A stretch of 64,000 bases of DNA from contig CP099988.1 in NCBI GenBank assembly GCA_024167805.1, positions 1,186,001 to 1,250,000 on the forward strand, written 5' to 3'. The position numbers and the translations under genes are program-made. This stretch comes from Methanobacterium sp. ERen5 (GTDB lineage Archaea > Methanobacteriota > Methanobacteria > Methanobacteriales > Methanobacteriaceae). The notes below the pieces were generated by a model that was not told the DNA's origin, did no database searches, and worked only from the letters and a program-made list of their open reading frames with translations. Of the stretch, positions 24,200-33,978 are shown piece by piece. Positions within the stretch are counted from its first letter, which is position 1, and each line of letters begins with the position of its first letter.

Positions 24200-24517
24200 T
24201 CGATCACCATGAGTTAATATAAAAATTAATAATTCAGATAAAAAATTTTGTAATTTATTCTGGACTATATTTATATAACAATTTGTAGTACATTTATAAT
24301 TATCATATCATTTAAAATGAACATTCAAACAATTTAATTTTGTTTGTACAAAAACCTGTTTTCAATAACTACATAAATAAAATTGTTTAAATTTATATTA
24401 ATGGTTTTCAATATCATTTCTAAATTATGAGATGGAATTGCATAACAATTCTTAAAGTAATTTTATGGAAATAGTAGAAATCAACAGTTTTTTTAATATA
24501 TTAACTAAGGTGGTACA
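24200..24517. other. Divergent promoter region between ilvD and thrS
   Basis: 318 AT-rich bases. TATA-like stretches occur on both strands (for example TTTATATAAC near 24270 for the minus direction). GGTGG precedes thrS. I see no gene. Confidence 0.5.
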
Positions 24518-26359
24518 ATGAGAATACTTTTGATTCATTCTGATTATTTAAAATACAAAACCAAATCCAAAACAAGGATAGCTGAAAAAATACCTGAGGA
24601 TAAGAAACAGGGAGAGTATGAGAATGCTCTTGTGGTATTCACAGCTGTTGAGAAGGAAGACGAAAAAAATCCAGATATCATCGTTGAAAATGCTATTAAC
24701 GAGATTAAAGATGTATTTGGTAAAGTTGGGGCAGAAATTGTAGCAATATATCCTTATGCGCATTTAAGTTCCTCTTTAAGTTCTCCAGATATGGCGAAGA
24801 AGATTTTATCTAGCATGGAAACTGGCCTAGCTGATTTGGGTGTAAATGTCCAGAGGGTTCCTTTCGGATGGTACAAATCATTTGAAGTTGCATGTAAGGG
24901 TCATCCACTTTCTGAACTATCAAGAACGATAACCGATGAAAAACCAGAATCTTCTGAAGAATCTAAAGAAGAATCAGAATCAGCAAAATCTGAATTTTAC
25001 ATGCTGACAGATGGGAAGATTATTGATGTGGAAGACTACAATTTCGAAAATAACGATCTCAAGAAGCTGGTTGATTATGAGTTGGGTCGAGGTGAATCCA
25101 CAGGAGAAGAACCACCCCACGTAAAAATTATGAGGGAGAAACACTTTGCAGATTATGAACCATCTGCTGACGTTGGTCATTTAAGATGGTATCCTAAGGG
25201 CAGGTTAATACGTGATCTTCTAGCGGATTATGTTTACAACTTGGTAACTGAAAGGGGAGCAATGCCAGTTGAAACTCCAATAATGTACGACTTGGCAGAT
25301 GATGCCATTAGGGTGCATGCCGAGAAATTCGGTGAGAGACAGTACAGAATGGGCACAAAAAACAAGGAATTAATGTTAAGATATGCGTGCTGTTTCGGGG
25401 CATTTAGAGTGCTTTCAGATTCCTTTTTAACCTGGAAAAACCTTCCTGTAGGTATATATGAATTATCAACCTACAGTTTCAGATTAGAGAAAAAAGGAGA
25501 AGTTGTCGGCCTAAAACGTTTAAGAGGATTTACAATGCCTGATCTCCATACTGTATGTGCAGATGTTGACCATGCAATGGTGGAATTTGATGGCCAAATT
25601 GACATGTGCAAACAAACTGGAATAGACCTTGAAGTCAACTACGAAGTTATAATGAGGGCAACCAAGGACTTTTTAGAAGAAAACAAAGAATGGGTCTTTT
25701 CTTCTGCAGATAAAATAGGGAAGCCTGTTTTATTAGAAATTTTACCTGAAAGAAAGCATTATTGGATTGCAAAGATGGATTTTGCAGCAATAGATTATCT
25801 TGGAAGGCCAATTGAGAATCCAACCATACAGATCGATGTGGAGAGTGGTGAAAGGTTTGGAATAACATACATCGATCCAGATGAGAACGAAGTACATCCA
25901 ATCATCATTCACTGCAGTCCTACTGGTAGTATAGAAAGAGTAATTTGCAGTTTACTTGAAAAAAGTGCCATTGAAAGAAACTTTAGACCTCCAATGTTGC
26001 CTATTTGGTTAACCCCTTCACAAGTTAGGGTGATTCCAATTGCTGAACGTCACAATGACTTTGCTCAGGATGTAGTTCAAAAGATAAGGGATCAACATGT
26101 CAGGGTAGATCTTGATGAAAGACATGAAACTGTTGGTAAGAAAATTAGAAATGCAGCAGGAGACTGGGTGCCATACGTTATTGTAATAGGTGACAGAGAA
26201 CTCGAAGGTGGAGCTGTTACTGTAAATGTACGAGAAACTAATGAAAAGATAGAAATGAATCTTGATGAATTAGTCAACAGAATCCACGAAGAAACTAATG
26301 GTATGCCATTTAGAAAACTTCCACTTCCAATTACATTGGGAAATAGGGTTAATTTCTAA
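24518..26359 (+). CDS. thrS: Threonyl-tRNA synthetase, archaeal type
   Basis: The 613-residue class II synthetase has the archaeal N-terminal editing domain (residues 1 to about 145, D-aminoacyl-tRNA-deacylase-like: [24 protein letters not shown]) instead of the bacterial one. The catalytic core shows motif 2 ([27 protein letters not shown]) and motif 3 ([16 protein letters not shown]). The C-terminal anticodon-binding domain runs from [19 protein letters not shown] charged Ser/Glu-rich linker ([14 protein letters not shown]) joins the first two domains. Confidence 0.96.
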   Translation: MRILLIHSDYLKYKTKSKTRIAEKIPEDKKQGEYENALVVFTAVEKEDEKNPDIIVENAINEIKDVFGKVGAEIVAIYPYAHLSSSLSSPDMAKKILSSMETGLADLGVNVQRVPFGWYKSFEVACKGHPLSELSRTITDEKPESSEESKEESESAKSEFYMLTDGKIIDVEDYNFENNDLKKLVDYELGRGESTGEEPPHVKIMREKHFADYEPSADVGHLRWYPKGRLIRDLLADYVYNLVTERGAMPVETPIMYDLADDAIRVHAEKFGERQYRMGTKNKELMLRYACCFGAFRVLSDSFLTWKNLPVGIYELSTYSFRLEKKGEVVGLKRLRGFTMPDLHTVCADVDHAMVEFDGQIDMCKQTGIDLEVNYEVIMRATKDFLEENKEWVFSSADKIGKPVLLEILPERKHYWIAKMDFAAIDYLGRPIENPTIQIDVESGERFGITYIDPDENEVHPIIIHCSPTGSIERVICSLLEKSAIERNFRPPMLPIWLTPSQVRVIPIAERHNDFAQDVVQKIRDQHVRVDLDERHETVGKKIRNAAGDWVPYVIVIGDRELEGGAVTVNVRETNEKIEMNLDELVNRIHEETNGMPFRKLPLPITLGNRVNF

Positions 26360-26535
26360 TCTTATCTTTCCACCTTTCTATTTTTTTTGATTGGATTAAC
26401 TGTTCAGATTTATTTTTCGGGTAAATATTTAATTTTCTTCTATTTATTGGATATAATTCACATTATTTTGGGAAATTTAATTGTTTTAATCGATTATTCC
26501 TTCTTTGGGCTAGGAATTTAAGATAAATATTTATA

Positions 26536-26570
26536 TTATAAGTTATAAGTTATAATTTAGAACTTATAAT
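26536..26570. repeat. TTATAAG heptad array, five units, upstream of the ParA-like gene
   Basis: Five units in exact 7-bp register: TTATAAG, TTATAAG, TTATAAT, TTAGAAC, TTATAAT. The array ends 20 bases before the ParA-like start codon and overlaps the expected promoter/leader, so a bound protein would also control the operon. A second, longer array follows the operon at 27795. Confidence 0.8.
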
Positions 26571-26590
26571 AACCAATGGAGGCAGACCAC

Positions 26591-27375
26591 ATGGCCGAAA
26601 TAATAGCAATACTAAATCAAAAGGGGGCTGTGGTAAAACAACAACTGCAGTAAATTTAGCAGCAGCCCTAGCACTTAATGATAAGCGTGTTCTTGTAGTG
26701 GATATGGATCCACAGGGAAATGCAACAACTGGTTTTGGAATACAAAAAAATGAAGTAGATAGTACCATATATTCTGTTTTAACAGGCAATAGCAGTGTTG
26801 AAGATGCAACAGTTTCAACCGATATCTCAGGGCTTGATGTTGTACCTAGTAATATTGCTTTGAGTGGTGCTGAAATTGAATTAAGTAAAGAAGTTGGATA
26901 CCACACTATTCTTGAATTGGCAATGGAGGATGTGGCTGAAAATTATGACTATGTATTTATTGATGTTCCACCTTCACTGGGTATTTTGACGATTAACTGT
27001 CTTGTAGCAGCAAACAGTGTTATAATACCAATACAGGCTGAATTTTATGCGTTGGAAGGTATGGCAGATTTGTTAGAAGCCATAGGCTTGGTAGAAAAAA
27101 GATTAAAAAGTCCTTCTCCAATTAAAGGTATTTTACTCACACTTTACGATTCAAGAACACGCCTTGGAAGGGATGTATACAGCAATGTTAAGGAGTACTT
27201 TGGGCAATCCGAATACGTATTTAAGACTACCATTCCTCGAAATGTTACCCTTGCAGAAGCACCGAGCCATGGTAAACCTTGTATCGTATACGATGAAGAA
27301 TCGAGTGGTTCCCAAGCTTACGTAGATCTGGCAAAGGAAATCATCAAGATAGATGGGACGGTGGACAATAAATGA
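26591..27375 (+). CDS. ParA/SegA-type chromosome-partitioning ATPase, frameshifted in this sequence
   Basis: The ATG at 26591 follows GGAGG with 8-base spacing. The deviant Walker A motif KGGCGKTT (residues 11-18) is broken by one missing base in the A4-G5 run at 26619-26627; adding it gives a 261-residue ParA-family protein. Downstream are VDMDPQGNATTGFG (Walker A' region), FIDVPPSLGILTINCLVAANSVIIPIQAEFYALEGM (Walker B and following), and TTIPRNVTLAEAPSHGKP, all typical of ParA/Soj. The gene overlaps the next one by 4 bases (ATGA), so they are translationally coupled. ParA proteins form DNA-bound ATP dimers that move cargo bound by a partner. Chromosomal rather than plasmid location is suggested by the housekeeping neighbours. 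Confidence 0.88.
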
Positions 27376-27791
27376 CTCAGAAAAAAGAAAGTGCTCTTGG
27401 AAGAGGGTTAGATGCATTGATACGGATGGAACCAGAAGAAGAGAAATCTGAAGAGCCACAAAAATCCAGTGAAAAACCAAGATCTAGAGCTTCTAATCCT
27501 AAAACCAGTAAACGTAAATCAACACCTACGAAACAAAGATCCTCTAAAAAATCTAAGGCGGAAATCCAAGACAACTCTATTCAAGAAGATCTTGTGGACA
27601 GTGTTATTGTTGAGGTAAATAAAAACCCCAGAATATCTTTATGGTCTGCTAAATCTGCTGCAGTGTTAAGGTTACTAAAAAAGACAAAGCCGGAATTCAG
27701 TATTAGTAAAGAAGCATCTGCACTTATTGAAGATGCTGTTAAAGATAAGTATCCTGAACTTTGGGAAGTGTTTGAAGACAAAAATATATGA
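27372..27791 (+). CDS. Probable ParA partner protein with ParB N-terminal motif (SegB-like)
   Basis: This is a 139-residue protein coupled to the ParA-like gene. Residues 9-17 are LGRGLDALI, the hallmark N-terminal motif by which ParB touches and stimulates ParA. Residues 18-70 are a disordered linker, first acidic and then rich in Lys, Arg, Ser and Pro. Residues 72-139 are a compact domain (VDSVIVEVNKNPRISLW, then AKSAAVLRLLKK, EFSISKEASALIEDAV, KDKYPELWEVFE) in which EFSIS plus the following helix could be a ribbon-helix element. There is no ParB/Srx nuclease-like domain and no ParB HTH. By position it is the DNA-binding adaptor. SegB of the archaeal SegAB system is the nearest known analogue, but homology is not shown here. 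Confidence 0.65.
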   Translation: MTQKKESALGRGLDALIRMEPEEEKSEEPQKSSEKPRSRASNPKTSKRKSTPTKQRSSKKSKAEIQDNSIQEDLVDSVIVEVNKNPRISLWSAKSAAVLRLLKKTKPEFSISKEASALIEDAVKDKYPELWEVFEDKNI

Positions 27792-27794
27792 TAC

Positions 27795-27843
27795 TTATAA
27801 CTTATCTGTTCTAACTTATATCTTATAAGTTATAACTTATACT
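27795..27843. repeat. TTATAAC heptad array, seven units, after the ParB-like gene
   Basis: Seven consecutive 7-bp units with consensus TTATAAC/G (TTATAAC, TTATCTG, TTCTAAC, TTATATC, TTATAAG, TTATAAC, TTATACT). It contains the perfect 16-bp palindrome ATAAGTTATAACTTAT at 27825-27840. It begins 4 bases after the ParB-like stop codon, between convergent genes, so it is not needed as a promoter. A centromere-like role is inference. Confidence 0.8.
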
Positions 27844-27879
27844 AATTTTTTTACAGGATAATCTACAAGAATTAATCTC

Positions 27880-28996
27880 TTAAAGGGTAGTCTGATAAGA
27901 ATTTTTGAGTTTAACAAATATTTCAGCTTTTTTAATATTTACGCCGATATTTTTAAGTTCTTCTAAACTTTTATATTGCTTTCCACGCTTTCTGGATTCA
28001 ATAATCCTTCTGGCTGAGATTTTTCCAATACCTGGAACTCTGAGTAGCTCTTTATAAGTTGCGGTGTTGAGTTCAATTGGAAACATGTCCATGTTCGAAA
28101 CTGCAGTAACATACTTAGGATCCATATCAAGGGTCATGTTACCATCCTCTTCAAAGGTCAGTTCTTTCAGATCGAATCCATATGATTTAACAAGATGATC
28201 TGCTTGATAGAGTCTTCCAGTTCTTAAAGGAGCAGGTTCTTCATGACCTTCGAGGGGTGTACCCTCCATGGAATTAAAAGCACTGAAGTAGCTTCTTCTA
28301 ATATCCATTTTTTTATAAAGCCAATTTACTCTCTTTAGAATATCAGAATCTGATTCAGGGGCGGCCCCGACTATGAATTGTGTGGTGTGGCCTGAGGGTG
28401 CTAGATTCTCATCCTTTTTCATCAGTCTTTTGATCCATGCCATCCTCCTCAATATATCAGTGTTAAAATTTTTGGTTGATGATAGTTCGTTGAACCCTTC
28501 AGAAGTAGCTGCTTCAATGTTTATACTGACACGATTAGCAAGGCTCATGGCTCTTTTAATCATTTCATAGGAGGATCCTGGCAGTATCTTCAAATGAATA
28601 TAACCCTGATACCCGTGTTCCATCCTGAGCTGCCTTGCGACTTCGACCATGTTTTCCATTGACACGTCAATATCTCCAGGAACCCCGGAACTTAAAAAAG
28701 GCCTTCAACCAACTTGTTATTGTAGTATTCAAGAAAGATGGATGTCAGTTCCGAGGGAGATAGTTCCACCCTGTTGAATTTGTTGGCACAGTTATTGACA
28801 CAGTAAGTACAATCATTTGAACATTTGTTGGTCATTAAAACCTTAAAAAGCGGCATGCAGATACCGTTAGGATTCGTTGCATTATAAACTCCGGGTAATT
28901 TCTCTGAAAAAAATTGTCTGGATTGTAATTTCCATAATTACATCTGTCATATTTGGCAGATTCTCCCAGAATTTCCATTCTTCTTACTCTGTTCAT
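27880..28996 (-). CDS. Radical SAM protein with C-terminal helix-hairpin-helix (putative DNA modification/repair), twice frameshifted
   Basis: Reconstructed from the ATG at 28996 through two homopolymer breaks: A7 at 28907-28913 and A6 at 28694-28699 (plus strand), each one base short. The joined protein begins [17 protein letters not shown], contains the radical SAM CxxxCxxC motif as CSNDCTYC, then [14 protein letters not shown], a TIM-barrel-like middle, and a C-terminal (HhH)2 DNA-binding region ([25 protein letters not shown]). This is the architecture of the radical SAM family often linked with uracil-DNA glycosylase in bacteria. The chemistry is unknown. The length after repair, about 372 residues, is near the family norm. 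Confidence 0.75.
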
Positions 28997-29079
28997 TACA
29001 AAAAATATATGAGTTGATATTAATTATAATTTTTTGAAAATAATCAAATTATAAATAAGATCAACACTCACTAAATAGT

Positions 29080-30434
29080 ATGAGAGCCGTTATAGCAGGA
29101 ACAGGAAGTGCAGTTGGCAAAACAACAATTTCTACGGGTATAATGAGCGCACTTTCATCTGAGTACAATGTCCAGCCCTTTAAAGCTGGTCCTGATTATA
29201 TAGATCCGACCTATCATGGTTTAGCCACTGGAAATGTTTCAAGAAATCTAGATTCTTTTTTCATGTCCGATGGCCAAATTCGCGAAGCATTTGAAAGGGG
29301 AATAAATAGCTCTAAATCAGACATGGGTTTAATAGAAGGTGTGAGGGGTCTTTATGAAGGAATAAGTCCATTGGGTGATGTGGGTAGCACGGCCTCCGTG
29401 GCAAAAGCCCTAAATGCACCAGTAGTTCTGATTCTAAACTCGCGTAGCCTTGTTAAAAGTGCGGCTGCAGTAGTTATTGGATTTAAAACGCTTGATCCAT
29501 CTATACGGATAGATGGGGTTATTTTAAACTATGTGAAAAATAAAAAACACTATTTAAAAACCAAAGAAGCCGTGGAAAAACTCTCAGACACTCCTGTAAT
29601 AGGAGGCATACCCAGAAAAGAAGCTATAACTGTAGAACAACGACATCTGGGATTGGTACCTGCTGTAGAACGTGAAAATATTCTCCAATCCATTGAGAAA
29701 TGGGGAGAAGAAATGACCAAAAACATAGATCTAGATGCCCTAATAGATATAATGAAAAATTCCGGGAATTTACCTCGTGGAAGAGAACCCATTTGGGAGG
29801 AAGGAAATAAGAAACCAGTTAAGATAGGGGTAGCAATGGATGAAGTATTCACTTTCTATTACAAAGAAAACATAGAATCCTTAGAAGCAAATAAAGCTAA
29901 AATTATTCCATTCAGCCCTATGCATGATGAAACAATTCCTGATGTGGATGGATTGTACATTGGAGGGGTTACCCTGAAATATTTACCAAGGAACTATCCA
30001 GAAACAGTTCTATGAGGGAATCAATACTTAAGTTTCACAATGATGCCAATCCCATTTATGCAGAATGTGGGGGTCTGATGTACTTATCCAATTCTATAAA
30101 TGGCCATTCAATGTGCAATGTTTTTAAATATCCTTCAATGATGACTAAGAATGTTCAAGCATTGAGTTATGTTATTTCAGAAGCACAAAATGATAACATT
30201 ATTTTAAACAAGGGGGAACAGTTTAAAGGTCATGAATTCCACTATTCAAAGATCGAAGTAGCTGGAAACAATCCTAAATATGCCTTTAAAATATTAAGAG
30301 GTCGTGGAATAGATGGTTCTAATGATGGTTTAATGGAAAACAACACAGTTTCAAGCTATGTTCATACCCATGTAGCTGCCTGTCCCCAGTTTGGTTTAAA
30401 TTTTGCAAGGAACTCACACAGCAAAGATTCATAA
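29080..30434 (+). CDS. Cobyrinate or Ni-sirohydrochlorin a,c-diamide synthase (CbiA/CfbB), frameshifted
   Basis: The N-terminal half shows the P-loop [17 protein letters not shown] and [13 protein letters not shown], the CbiA signature. The frame breaks at four G (29965-29968). One more G yields [20 protein letters not shown] and joins the C-terminal glutamine-amidotransferase-like domain with the nucleophile region [10 protein letters not shown] and a terminal [12 protein letters not shown]. The repaired length is about 451 residues. The enzyme amidates side chains a and c of cobyrinate (cobamide route) or of Ni-sirohydrochlorin (coenzyme F430 route). Sequence alone does not tell me which. 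The following gene is 25 bases away. Confidence 0.85.
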
Positions 30435-30458
30435 ACTTGATCATAAGTGGAGATAACA

Positions 30459-31529
30459 ATGAAAATAGCAGTTTTAGCAGAAATGGCACCAGCAAAAACA
30501 TTTGTACCGATTATTCAACAATTAAATGCGGATGTAATTGGATTAACCCATGGTCATGGAGTCGAAGAAATATTGGGTAAATACTGTACGGAGATACATT
30601 CCATTGGCCAGAGTAGGGGGCATGGTGCTAAAAAACGTTCCAACTCTAAGATAGCTACTTTGGTGATGCAGGATGTCTGGCAGGTCATTAAATCCCTAAG
30701 GGGCAGGGATATTGATCTTTTAATGACATGTGGAAATGCTGGCGATGTCCGAAAAGGGATATCCGCAGCCAAAATCCTTAGAATACCAAACTTACACATC
30801 GAACAAGACATTTTCAATCCAATAGAAATGTTGGCATTTTCAAATCTAGTCACTGTACCATCTCCTGAATATAAAGAATATGTAGAAGCCAAGTATGGCC
30901 TCAAAAATGTCCATTCAATTGGTGGCTATCCTATGGCAGTTTACGTGGACAAACTTGAAATGGAAGATTCTGATTCTGTTAAAACTAAATATGCTGTAGA
31001 TGACTTTTATTTACTTGTTTTAGGGGGAGATGTGAAGGGTGAAGATGTTCCAAATATTATACGACAAATGGAAAGTCTCAATACAGATGTACTTGTTGTT
31101 CCATTTAGATTCAGCGAATCTTACGTTAAATCCTTCATAAAATCTCCAAATTTAAAGGTTTTAGAGGGATATGTTGAGTTACCCGGACTTATGGAGGCAT
31201 CTAAGGGGATAATCTATGGTGCTGGTATGGGCCTAACCATTGAAGCCGGAGTACTTTCCACCCCTGCAGTTAAAATAGCTGGATTTCACAGGAAACATGC
31301 AAGTGTGGATCTGGCTCATGAAATAGGGATCGAAGTTGTTGAAATAAATGATATTGCAGATGCTGTCAGGGAAATAAAAACTCCCAATGGTAGAAAATTA
31401 GTAAATAATGGCGAAACTGCAGTTAAAAACACTCTAGAAATTATAAAAAATTTTGATAAACTCAAAACCGCATCAAGCGGCATTCAAAGCTTTAAAAGTA
31501 TATGGAATGCTAGATCCGAATTTAAATGA
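30459..31529 (+). CDS. GT-B-fold glycosyltransferase-like protein of unknown role
   Basis: About 356 residues from the ATG at 30459, which sits behind GGAGAT; a GTG at 30447 is a poorer alternative. The fold looks like MurG/UDP-GlcNAc-epimerase-type proteins: an N-terminal Rossmann-like half (MKIAVLAEMAPAKTF, LMTCGNAGDVRKGISAAKI, HIEQDIFNPIEM) and a C-terminal half with LLVLGGDVKG and IIYGAGMGLTIEAGVLSTPAVKI, resembling a donor-site glycine/glutamate motif. The first half resembles DUF354 proteins. Its coupling to cbiA/cfbB hints at cofactor or envelope chemistry, but no function can be assigned. Confidence 0.55.
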   Translation: MKIAVLAEMAPAKTFVPIIQQLNADVIGLTHGHGVEEILGKYCTEIHSIGQSRGHGAKKRSNSKIATLVMQDVWQVIKSLRGRDIDLLMTCGNAGDVRKGISAAKILRIPNLHIEQDIFNPIEMLAFSNLVTVPSPEYKEYVEAKYGLKNVHSIGGYPMAVYVDKLEMEDSDSVKTKYAVDDFYLLVLGGDVKGEDVPNIIRQMESLNTDVLVVPFRFSESYVKSFIKSPNLKVLEGYVELPGLMEASKGIIYGAGMGLTIEAGVLSTPAVKIAGFHRKHASVDLAHEIGIEVVEINDIADAVREIKTPNGRKLVNNGETAVKNTLEIIKNFDKLKTASSGIQSFKSIWNARSEFK

Positions 31530-31676
31530 CTTATATCTCATAAATTTATTCAATAAACTAAATATTGCGAGTTAAATTATTCTAGACATTAAATTTTGGA
31601 TTGAATACAGATATGAATTTATTTATTCCTAATTTTAAAGGATCAGTATGGGTATATCAAATCTAATTTTAGTTCT

Positions 31677-31684
31677 CTTTATAT
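31677..31684 (+). promoter_or_regulatory. Candidate TATA box of mtd
   Basis: TTTATATC lies about 100 bases before the mtd ATG, implying a leader of roughly 70 bases. A second candidate (CTATAAAAG) lies about 20 bases further down. Strong expression of mtd is expected in a methanogen. Confidence 0.4.
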
Positions 31685-31774
31685 CGTCCTTCTCAACACC
31701 TATAAAAGCTTAGTCAAAAAAATTAAATCAAAAAATACTTATTAGATCATTTGAATAGCAAGTCTGGTGATAAA

Positions 31775-32605
31775 ATGGTTGTAAAAATAGGAATCATTAA
31801 ATGCGGTAACATCGGTACCTCCCCAGTAATTGACTTATTACTTGATGAGAGGGCTGACAGACCAAACATAGATACTTGTGTAGTTGGTTCTGGGGCTAAA
31901 ATGAACCCAGAAGAAATCGAAAAGGCTGTACCATTAATGTTAGAAATGGACAGAGATTTTGTTATATTCATAAGCCCAAACCCAGGTGCACCAGGCCCTG
32001 CTAAAGCTAGAGAATTATTATCTGCAGCAGACGTTCCTGCAATCATAATTGGTGACGCTCCAGGATTAAGATCCAAGGACGAAATGGATGAACAAGGCTT
32101 AGGCTACATCATCGTCAAAGCAGACCCAATGATAGGTGCAAGGAGAGAATTCCTTGACCCAACAGAAATGGCATCTTTCAACTCCGATGTAATTAAAGTG
32201 TTAGCTTTAACCGGAGCATACAGAGTAGTTCAGAACACAATCGATGCTGCAGTAACTGCAGTTGAATCTGGAGAAACTCTCGAACTCCCTAAAGTTGTAA
32301 TAACAAGGGATAAAGCTGTCGAAGCAGCTGCTTTCGGTAGCCCATACGCAAAAGCAAAAGCAATGGCTGCATACGAAATAGCAACCAAAGTGGCAGACAT
32401 AGATGTCGAAGGATGTTTCATGGTTAGGGACGCTGAAAAGTACATACCTTTAGTTGCATCAGCTCACGAAATGTTAGGTGTAGCAGCTAAATTAGCATCT
32501 GAAGCAAGAGATATAGAAAAAGCTAACGACACCGTTGTAAGGACTCCTCACGGTGGAAAAGGCCAGACTCTAAGTAAAGTCGCTTTAGCTGACAAACCAC
32601 AATAA
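31775..32605 (+). CDS. mtd: F420-dependent methylenetetrahydromethanopterin dehydrogenase
   Basis: The 276-residue enzyme reduces methenyl-H4MPT to methylene-H4MPT with reduced F420, a core step of CO2 methanogenesis. The family start MVVKIGIIKCGNIGTSPV is at the ATG at 31775 behind GGTGAT; an upstream in-frame TTG at 31751 is not needed. SPNPGAPGPAKARELL, DPMIGARREFLDP and the C-terminal RTPHGGKGQTLSKV are characteristic. Its codon use is visibly more uniform than that of its neighbours, as expected for a highly expressed gene. A hairpin terminator follows directly. Confidence 0.98.
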   Translation: MVVKIGIIKCGNIGTSPVIDLLLDERADRPNIDTCVVGSGAKMNPEEIEKAVPLMLEMDRDFVIFISPNPGAPGPAKARELLSAADVPAIIIGDAPGLRSKDEMDEQGLGYIIVKADPMIGARREFLDPTEMASFNSDVIKVLALTGAYRVVQNTIDAAVTAVESGETLELPKVVITRDKAVEAAAFGSPYAKAKAMAAYEIATKVADIDVEGCFMVRDAEKYIPLVASAHEMLGVAAKLASEARDIEKANDTVVRTPHGGKGQTLSKVALADKPQ

Positions 32606-32615
32606 ACATACTCTA

Positions 32616-32650
32616 AAACGGCCAACTTTGGTCGTTTAAATATTTTTTTG
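32616..32650 (+). terminator. Hairpin terminator of mtd
   Basis: AAACGGCC and GGTCGTTT form an 8-bp stem (one G-T pair) with a 6-nt loop, followed by AAATATTTTTTTG. It starts 11 bases after the mtd stop codon. Confidence 0.75.
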
Positions 32651-32695
32651 AATTATATTATTTTTAGATTTTTTCAATAATTTTACGGGTGTAAC

Positions 32696-33916
32696 ATGAT
32701 AGAAGATCTTATTGAAAGATTGTATGAAGCAGCTAGCATGAATAGATGGAACGATCATATCCGACCAGTAGAATTAACGGAATTGGATAAACAAGCACAT
32801 AAAATGGTTTTAGCATATGTGATTGCCAAATTTGAGGAAAAAGATAGAAATGCTGTTGTAAACTGGCAAAAACTCATCGAAGGCGGTATTTTTGAATTTT
32901 TACACAGAACCATATTAACTGATTTGAAACCTCCAATATTCCATAAGATGATGGAGGAAAAGGCCAAGGATCTAAACGATCACGTAATATCAAAATTGAA
33001 AGGGGATTTCAAAGGTCTTAAACCCCAATTTGAAGCTAATTTTAAACGTTATCTATTTGATACTGAATATTCCAAATTTGAAAGAAAAATACTCAAAGCC
33101 GCACATTATTTGGCTACTAACTGGGAATTTAGAATCATTTATCATTCATCTCCATTTATTTATGGCATTGAAGACACTAAAGCGGAGATAGAAAATCAGA
33201 TTGAAGATCATTATGATCTAATTGGTGTTCAGAAACTGTCCCTTGAAAAAAAGTCATTTGGATTCATAGATCTCTGTGGTCAGCTCAGGTTTCAAGAGAG
33301 ATGGGCCCATTCTCCACGTGTTCCAAAAACTTCAGTTCTGGGACACATGTACATAGTCGCAATAACTTCATACCTATTTTCTCTCGAAAATGAGGCATGT
33401 CCAAAGCGGCTTTACAACAATTTTTTTGCAGGGCTATTTCATGACCTTCCAGAGGTGCTTACGAAGGATATAATATCTCCTGTTAAAAGTTCTGTTAAGG
33501 GACTTGAAGATTTAATTAAAGAATTTGAAGAGAATCAAATGAAAACAAGACTACTGCCGCTCTTACCTGTATCTTGGAGGAGGGAAATGAACTACTTCAC
33601 TAAGGATGAGTTTGTAAATAAGGTAAGGGTAGATGATTCCATTAAGAAGGGGATCAATTTTAAGGAAATGAACCGGAAGTACAATAAAAATGAATACTAT
33701 CCCCTGGATGGAGAATTGATCAAGGCATGTGATAAACTAGCAGCATTCATCGAAGCAGACCTGTCAATAAAACATGGTATCACTTCAAAAAAGTTAGAAG
33801 AGGGAAGAATAGACATTTACAAGAAATTTAAGGGAAAAAAGATATCGGGTATTGATTTCGGGTACCTGTTTGATTATTTCTTTAAAAGAACATTCACAAT
33901 GGAATCAAACCTTTAA
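32696..33916 (+). CDS. HD-domain phosphohydrolase
   Basis: This 406-residue protein has an HD-type metal site in the second half: GHMYIVAITSYLFSLE, then FFAGLFHDLPEVLTKD (the HD pair with a following Asp), and ACDKLAAFIEADLSIKHG near the end. This resembles YfbR/HDDC2-like nucleotidases and oxetanocin-type HD hydrolases. Residues 1-190 are mostly helical and hold no motif that I recognise. The GGGTGT ribosome binding site precedes the ATG. The substrate is unknown. Confidence 0.72.
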   Translation: MIEDLIERLYEAASMNRWNDHIRPVELTELDKQAHKMVLAYVIAKFEEKDRNAVVNWQKLIEGGIFEFLHRTILTDLKPPIFHKMMEEKAKDLNDHVISKLKGDFKGLKPQFEANFKRYLFDTEYSKFERKILKAAHYLATNWEFRIIYHSSPFIYGIEDTKAEIENQIEDHYDLIGVQKLSLEKKSFGFIDLCGQLRFQERWAHSPRVPKTSVLGHMYIVAITSYLFSLENEACPKRLYNNFFAGLFHDLPEVLTKDIISPVKSSVKGLEDLIKEFEENQMKTRLLPLLPVSWRREMNYFTKDEFVNKVRVDDSIKKGINFKEMNRKYNKNEYYPLDGELIKACDKLAAFIEADLSIKHGITSKKLEEGRIDIYKKFKGKKISGIDFGYLFDYFFKRTFTMESNL

Positions 33917-33978
33917 TTTTTATTAGGGATGGAATATTCCTCATTTTTTCTATTAAATGCATGTGTTGAGGTGAGAAA

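Noticed and set aside
26360..26590. Possible CRISPR-like repeat at the TTATAAG array
   Set aside because: Units are 7 bp and contiguous with no spacers, so this is a tandem array and not CRISPR.
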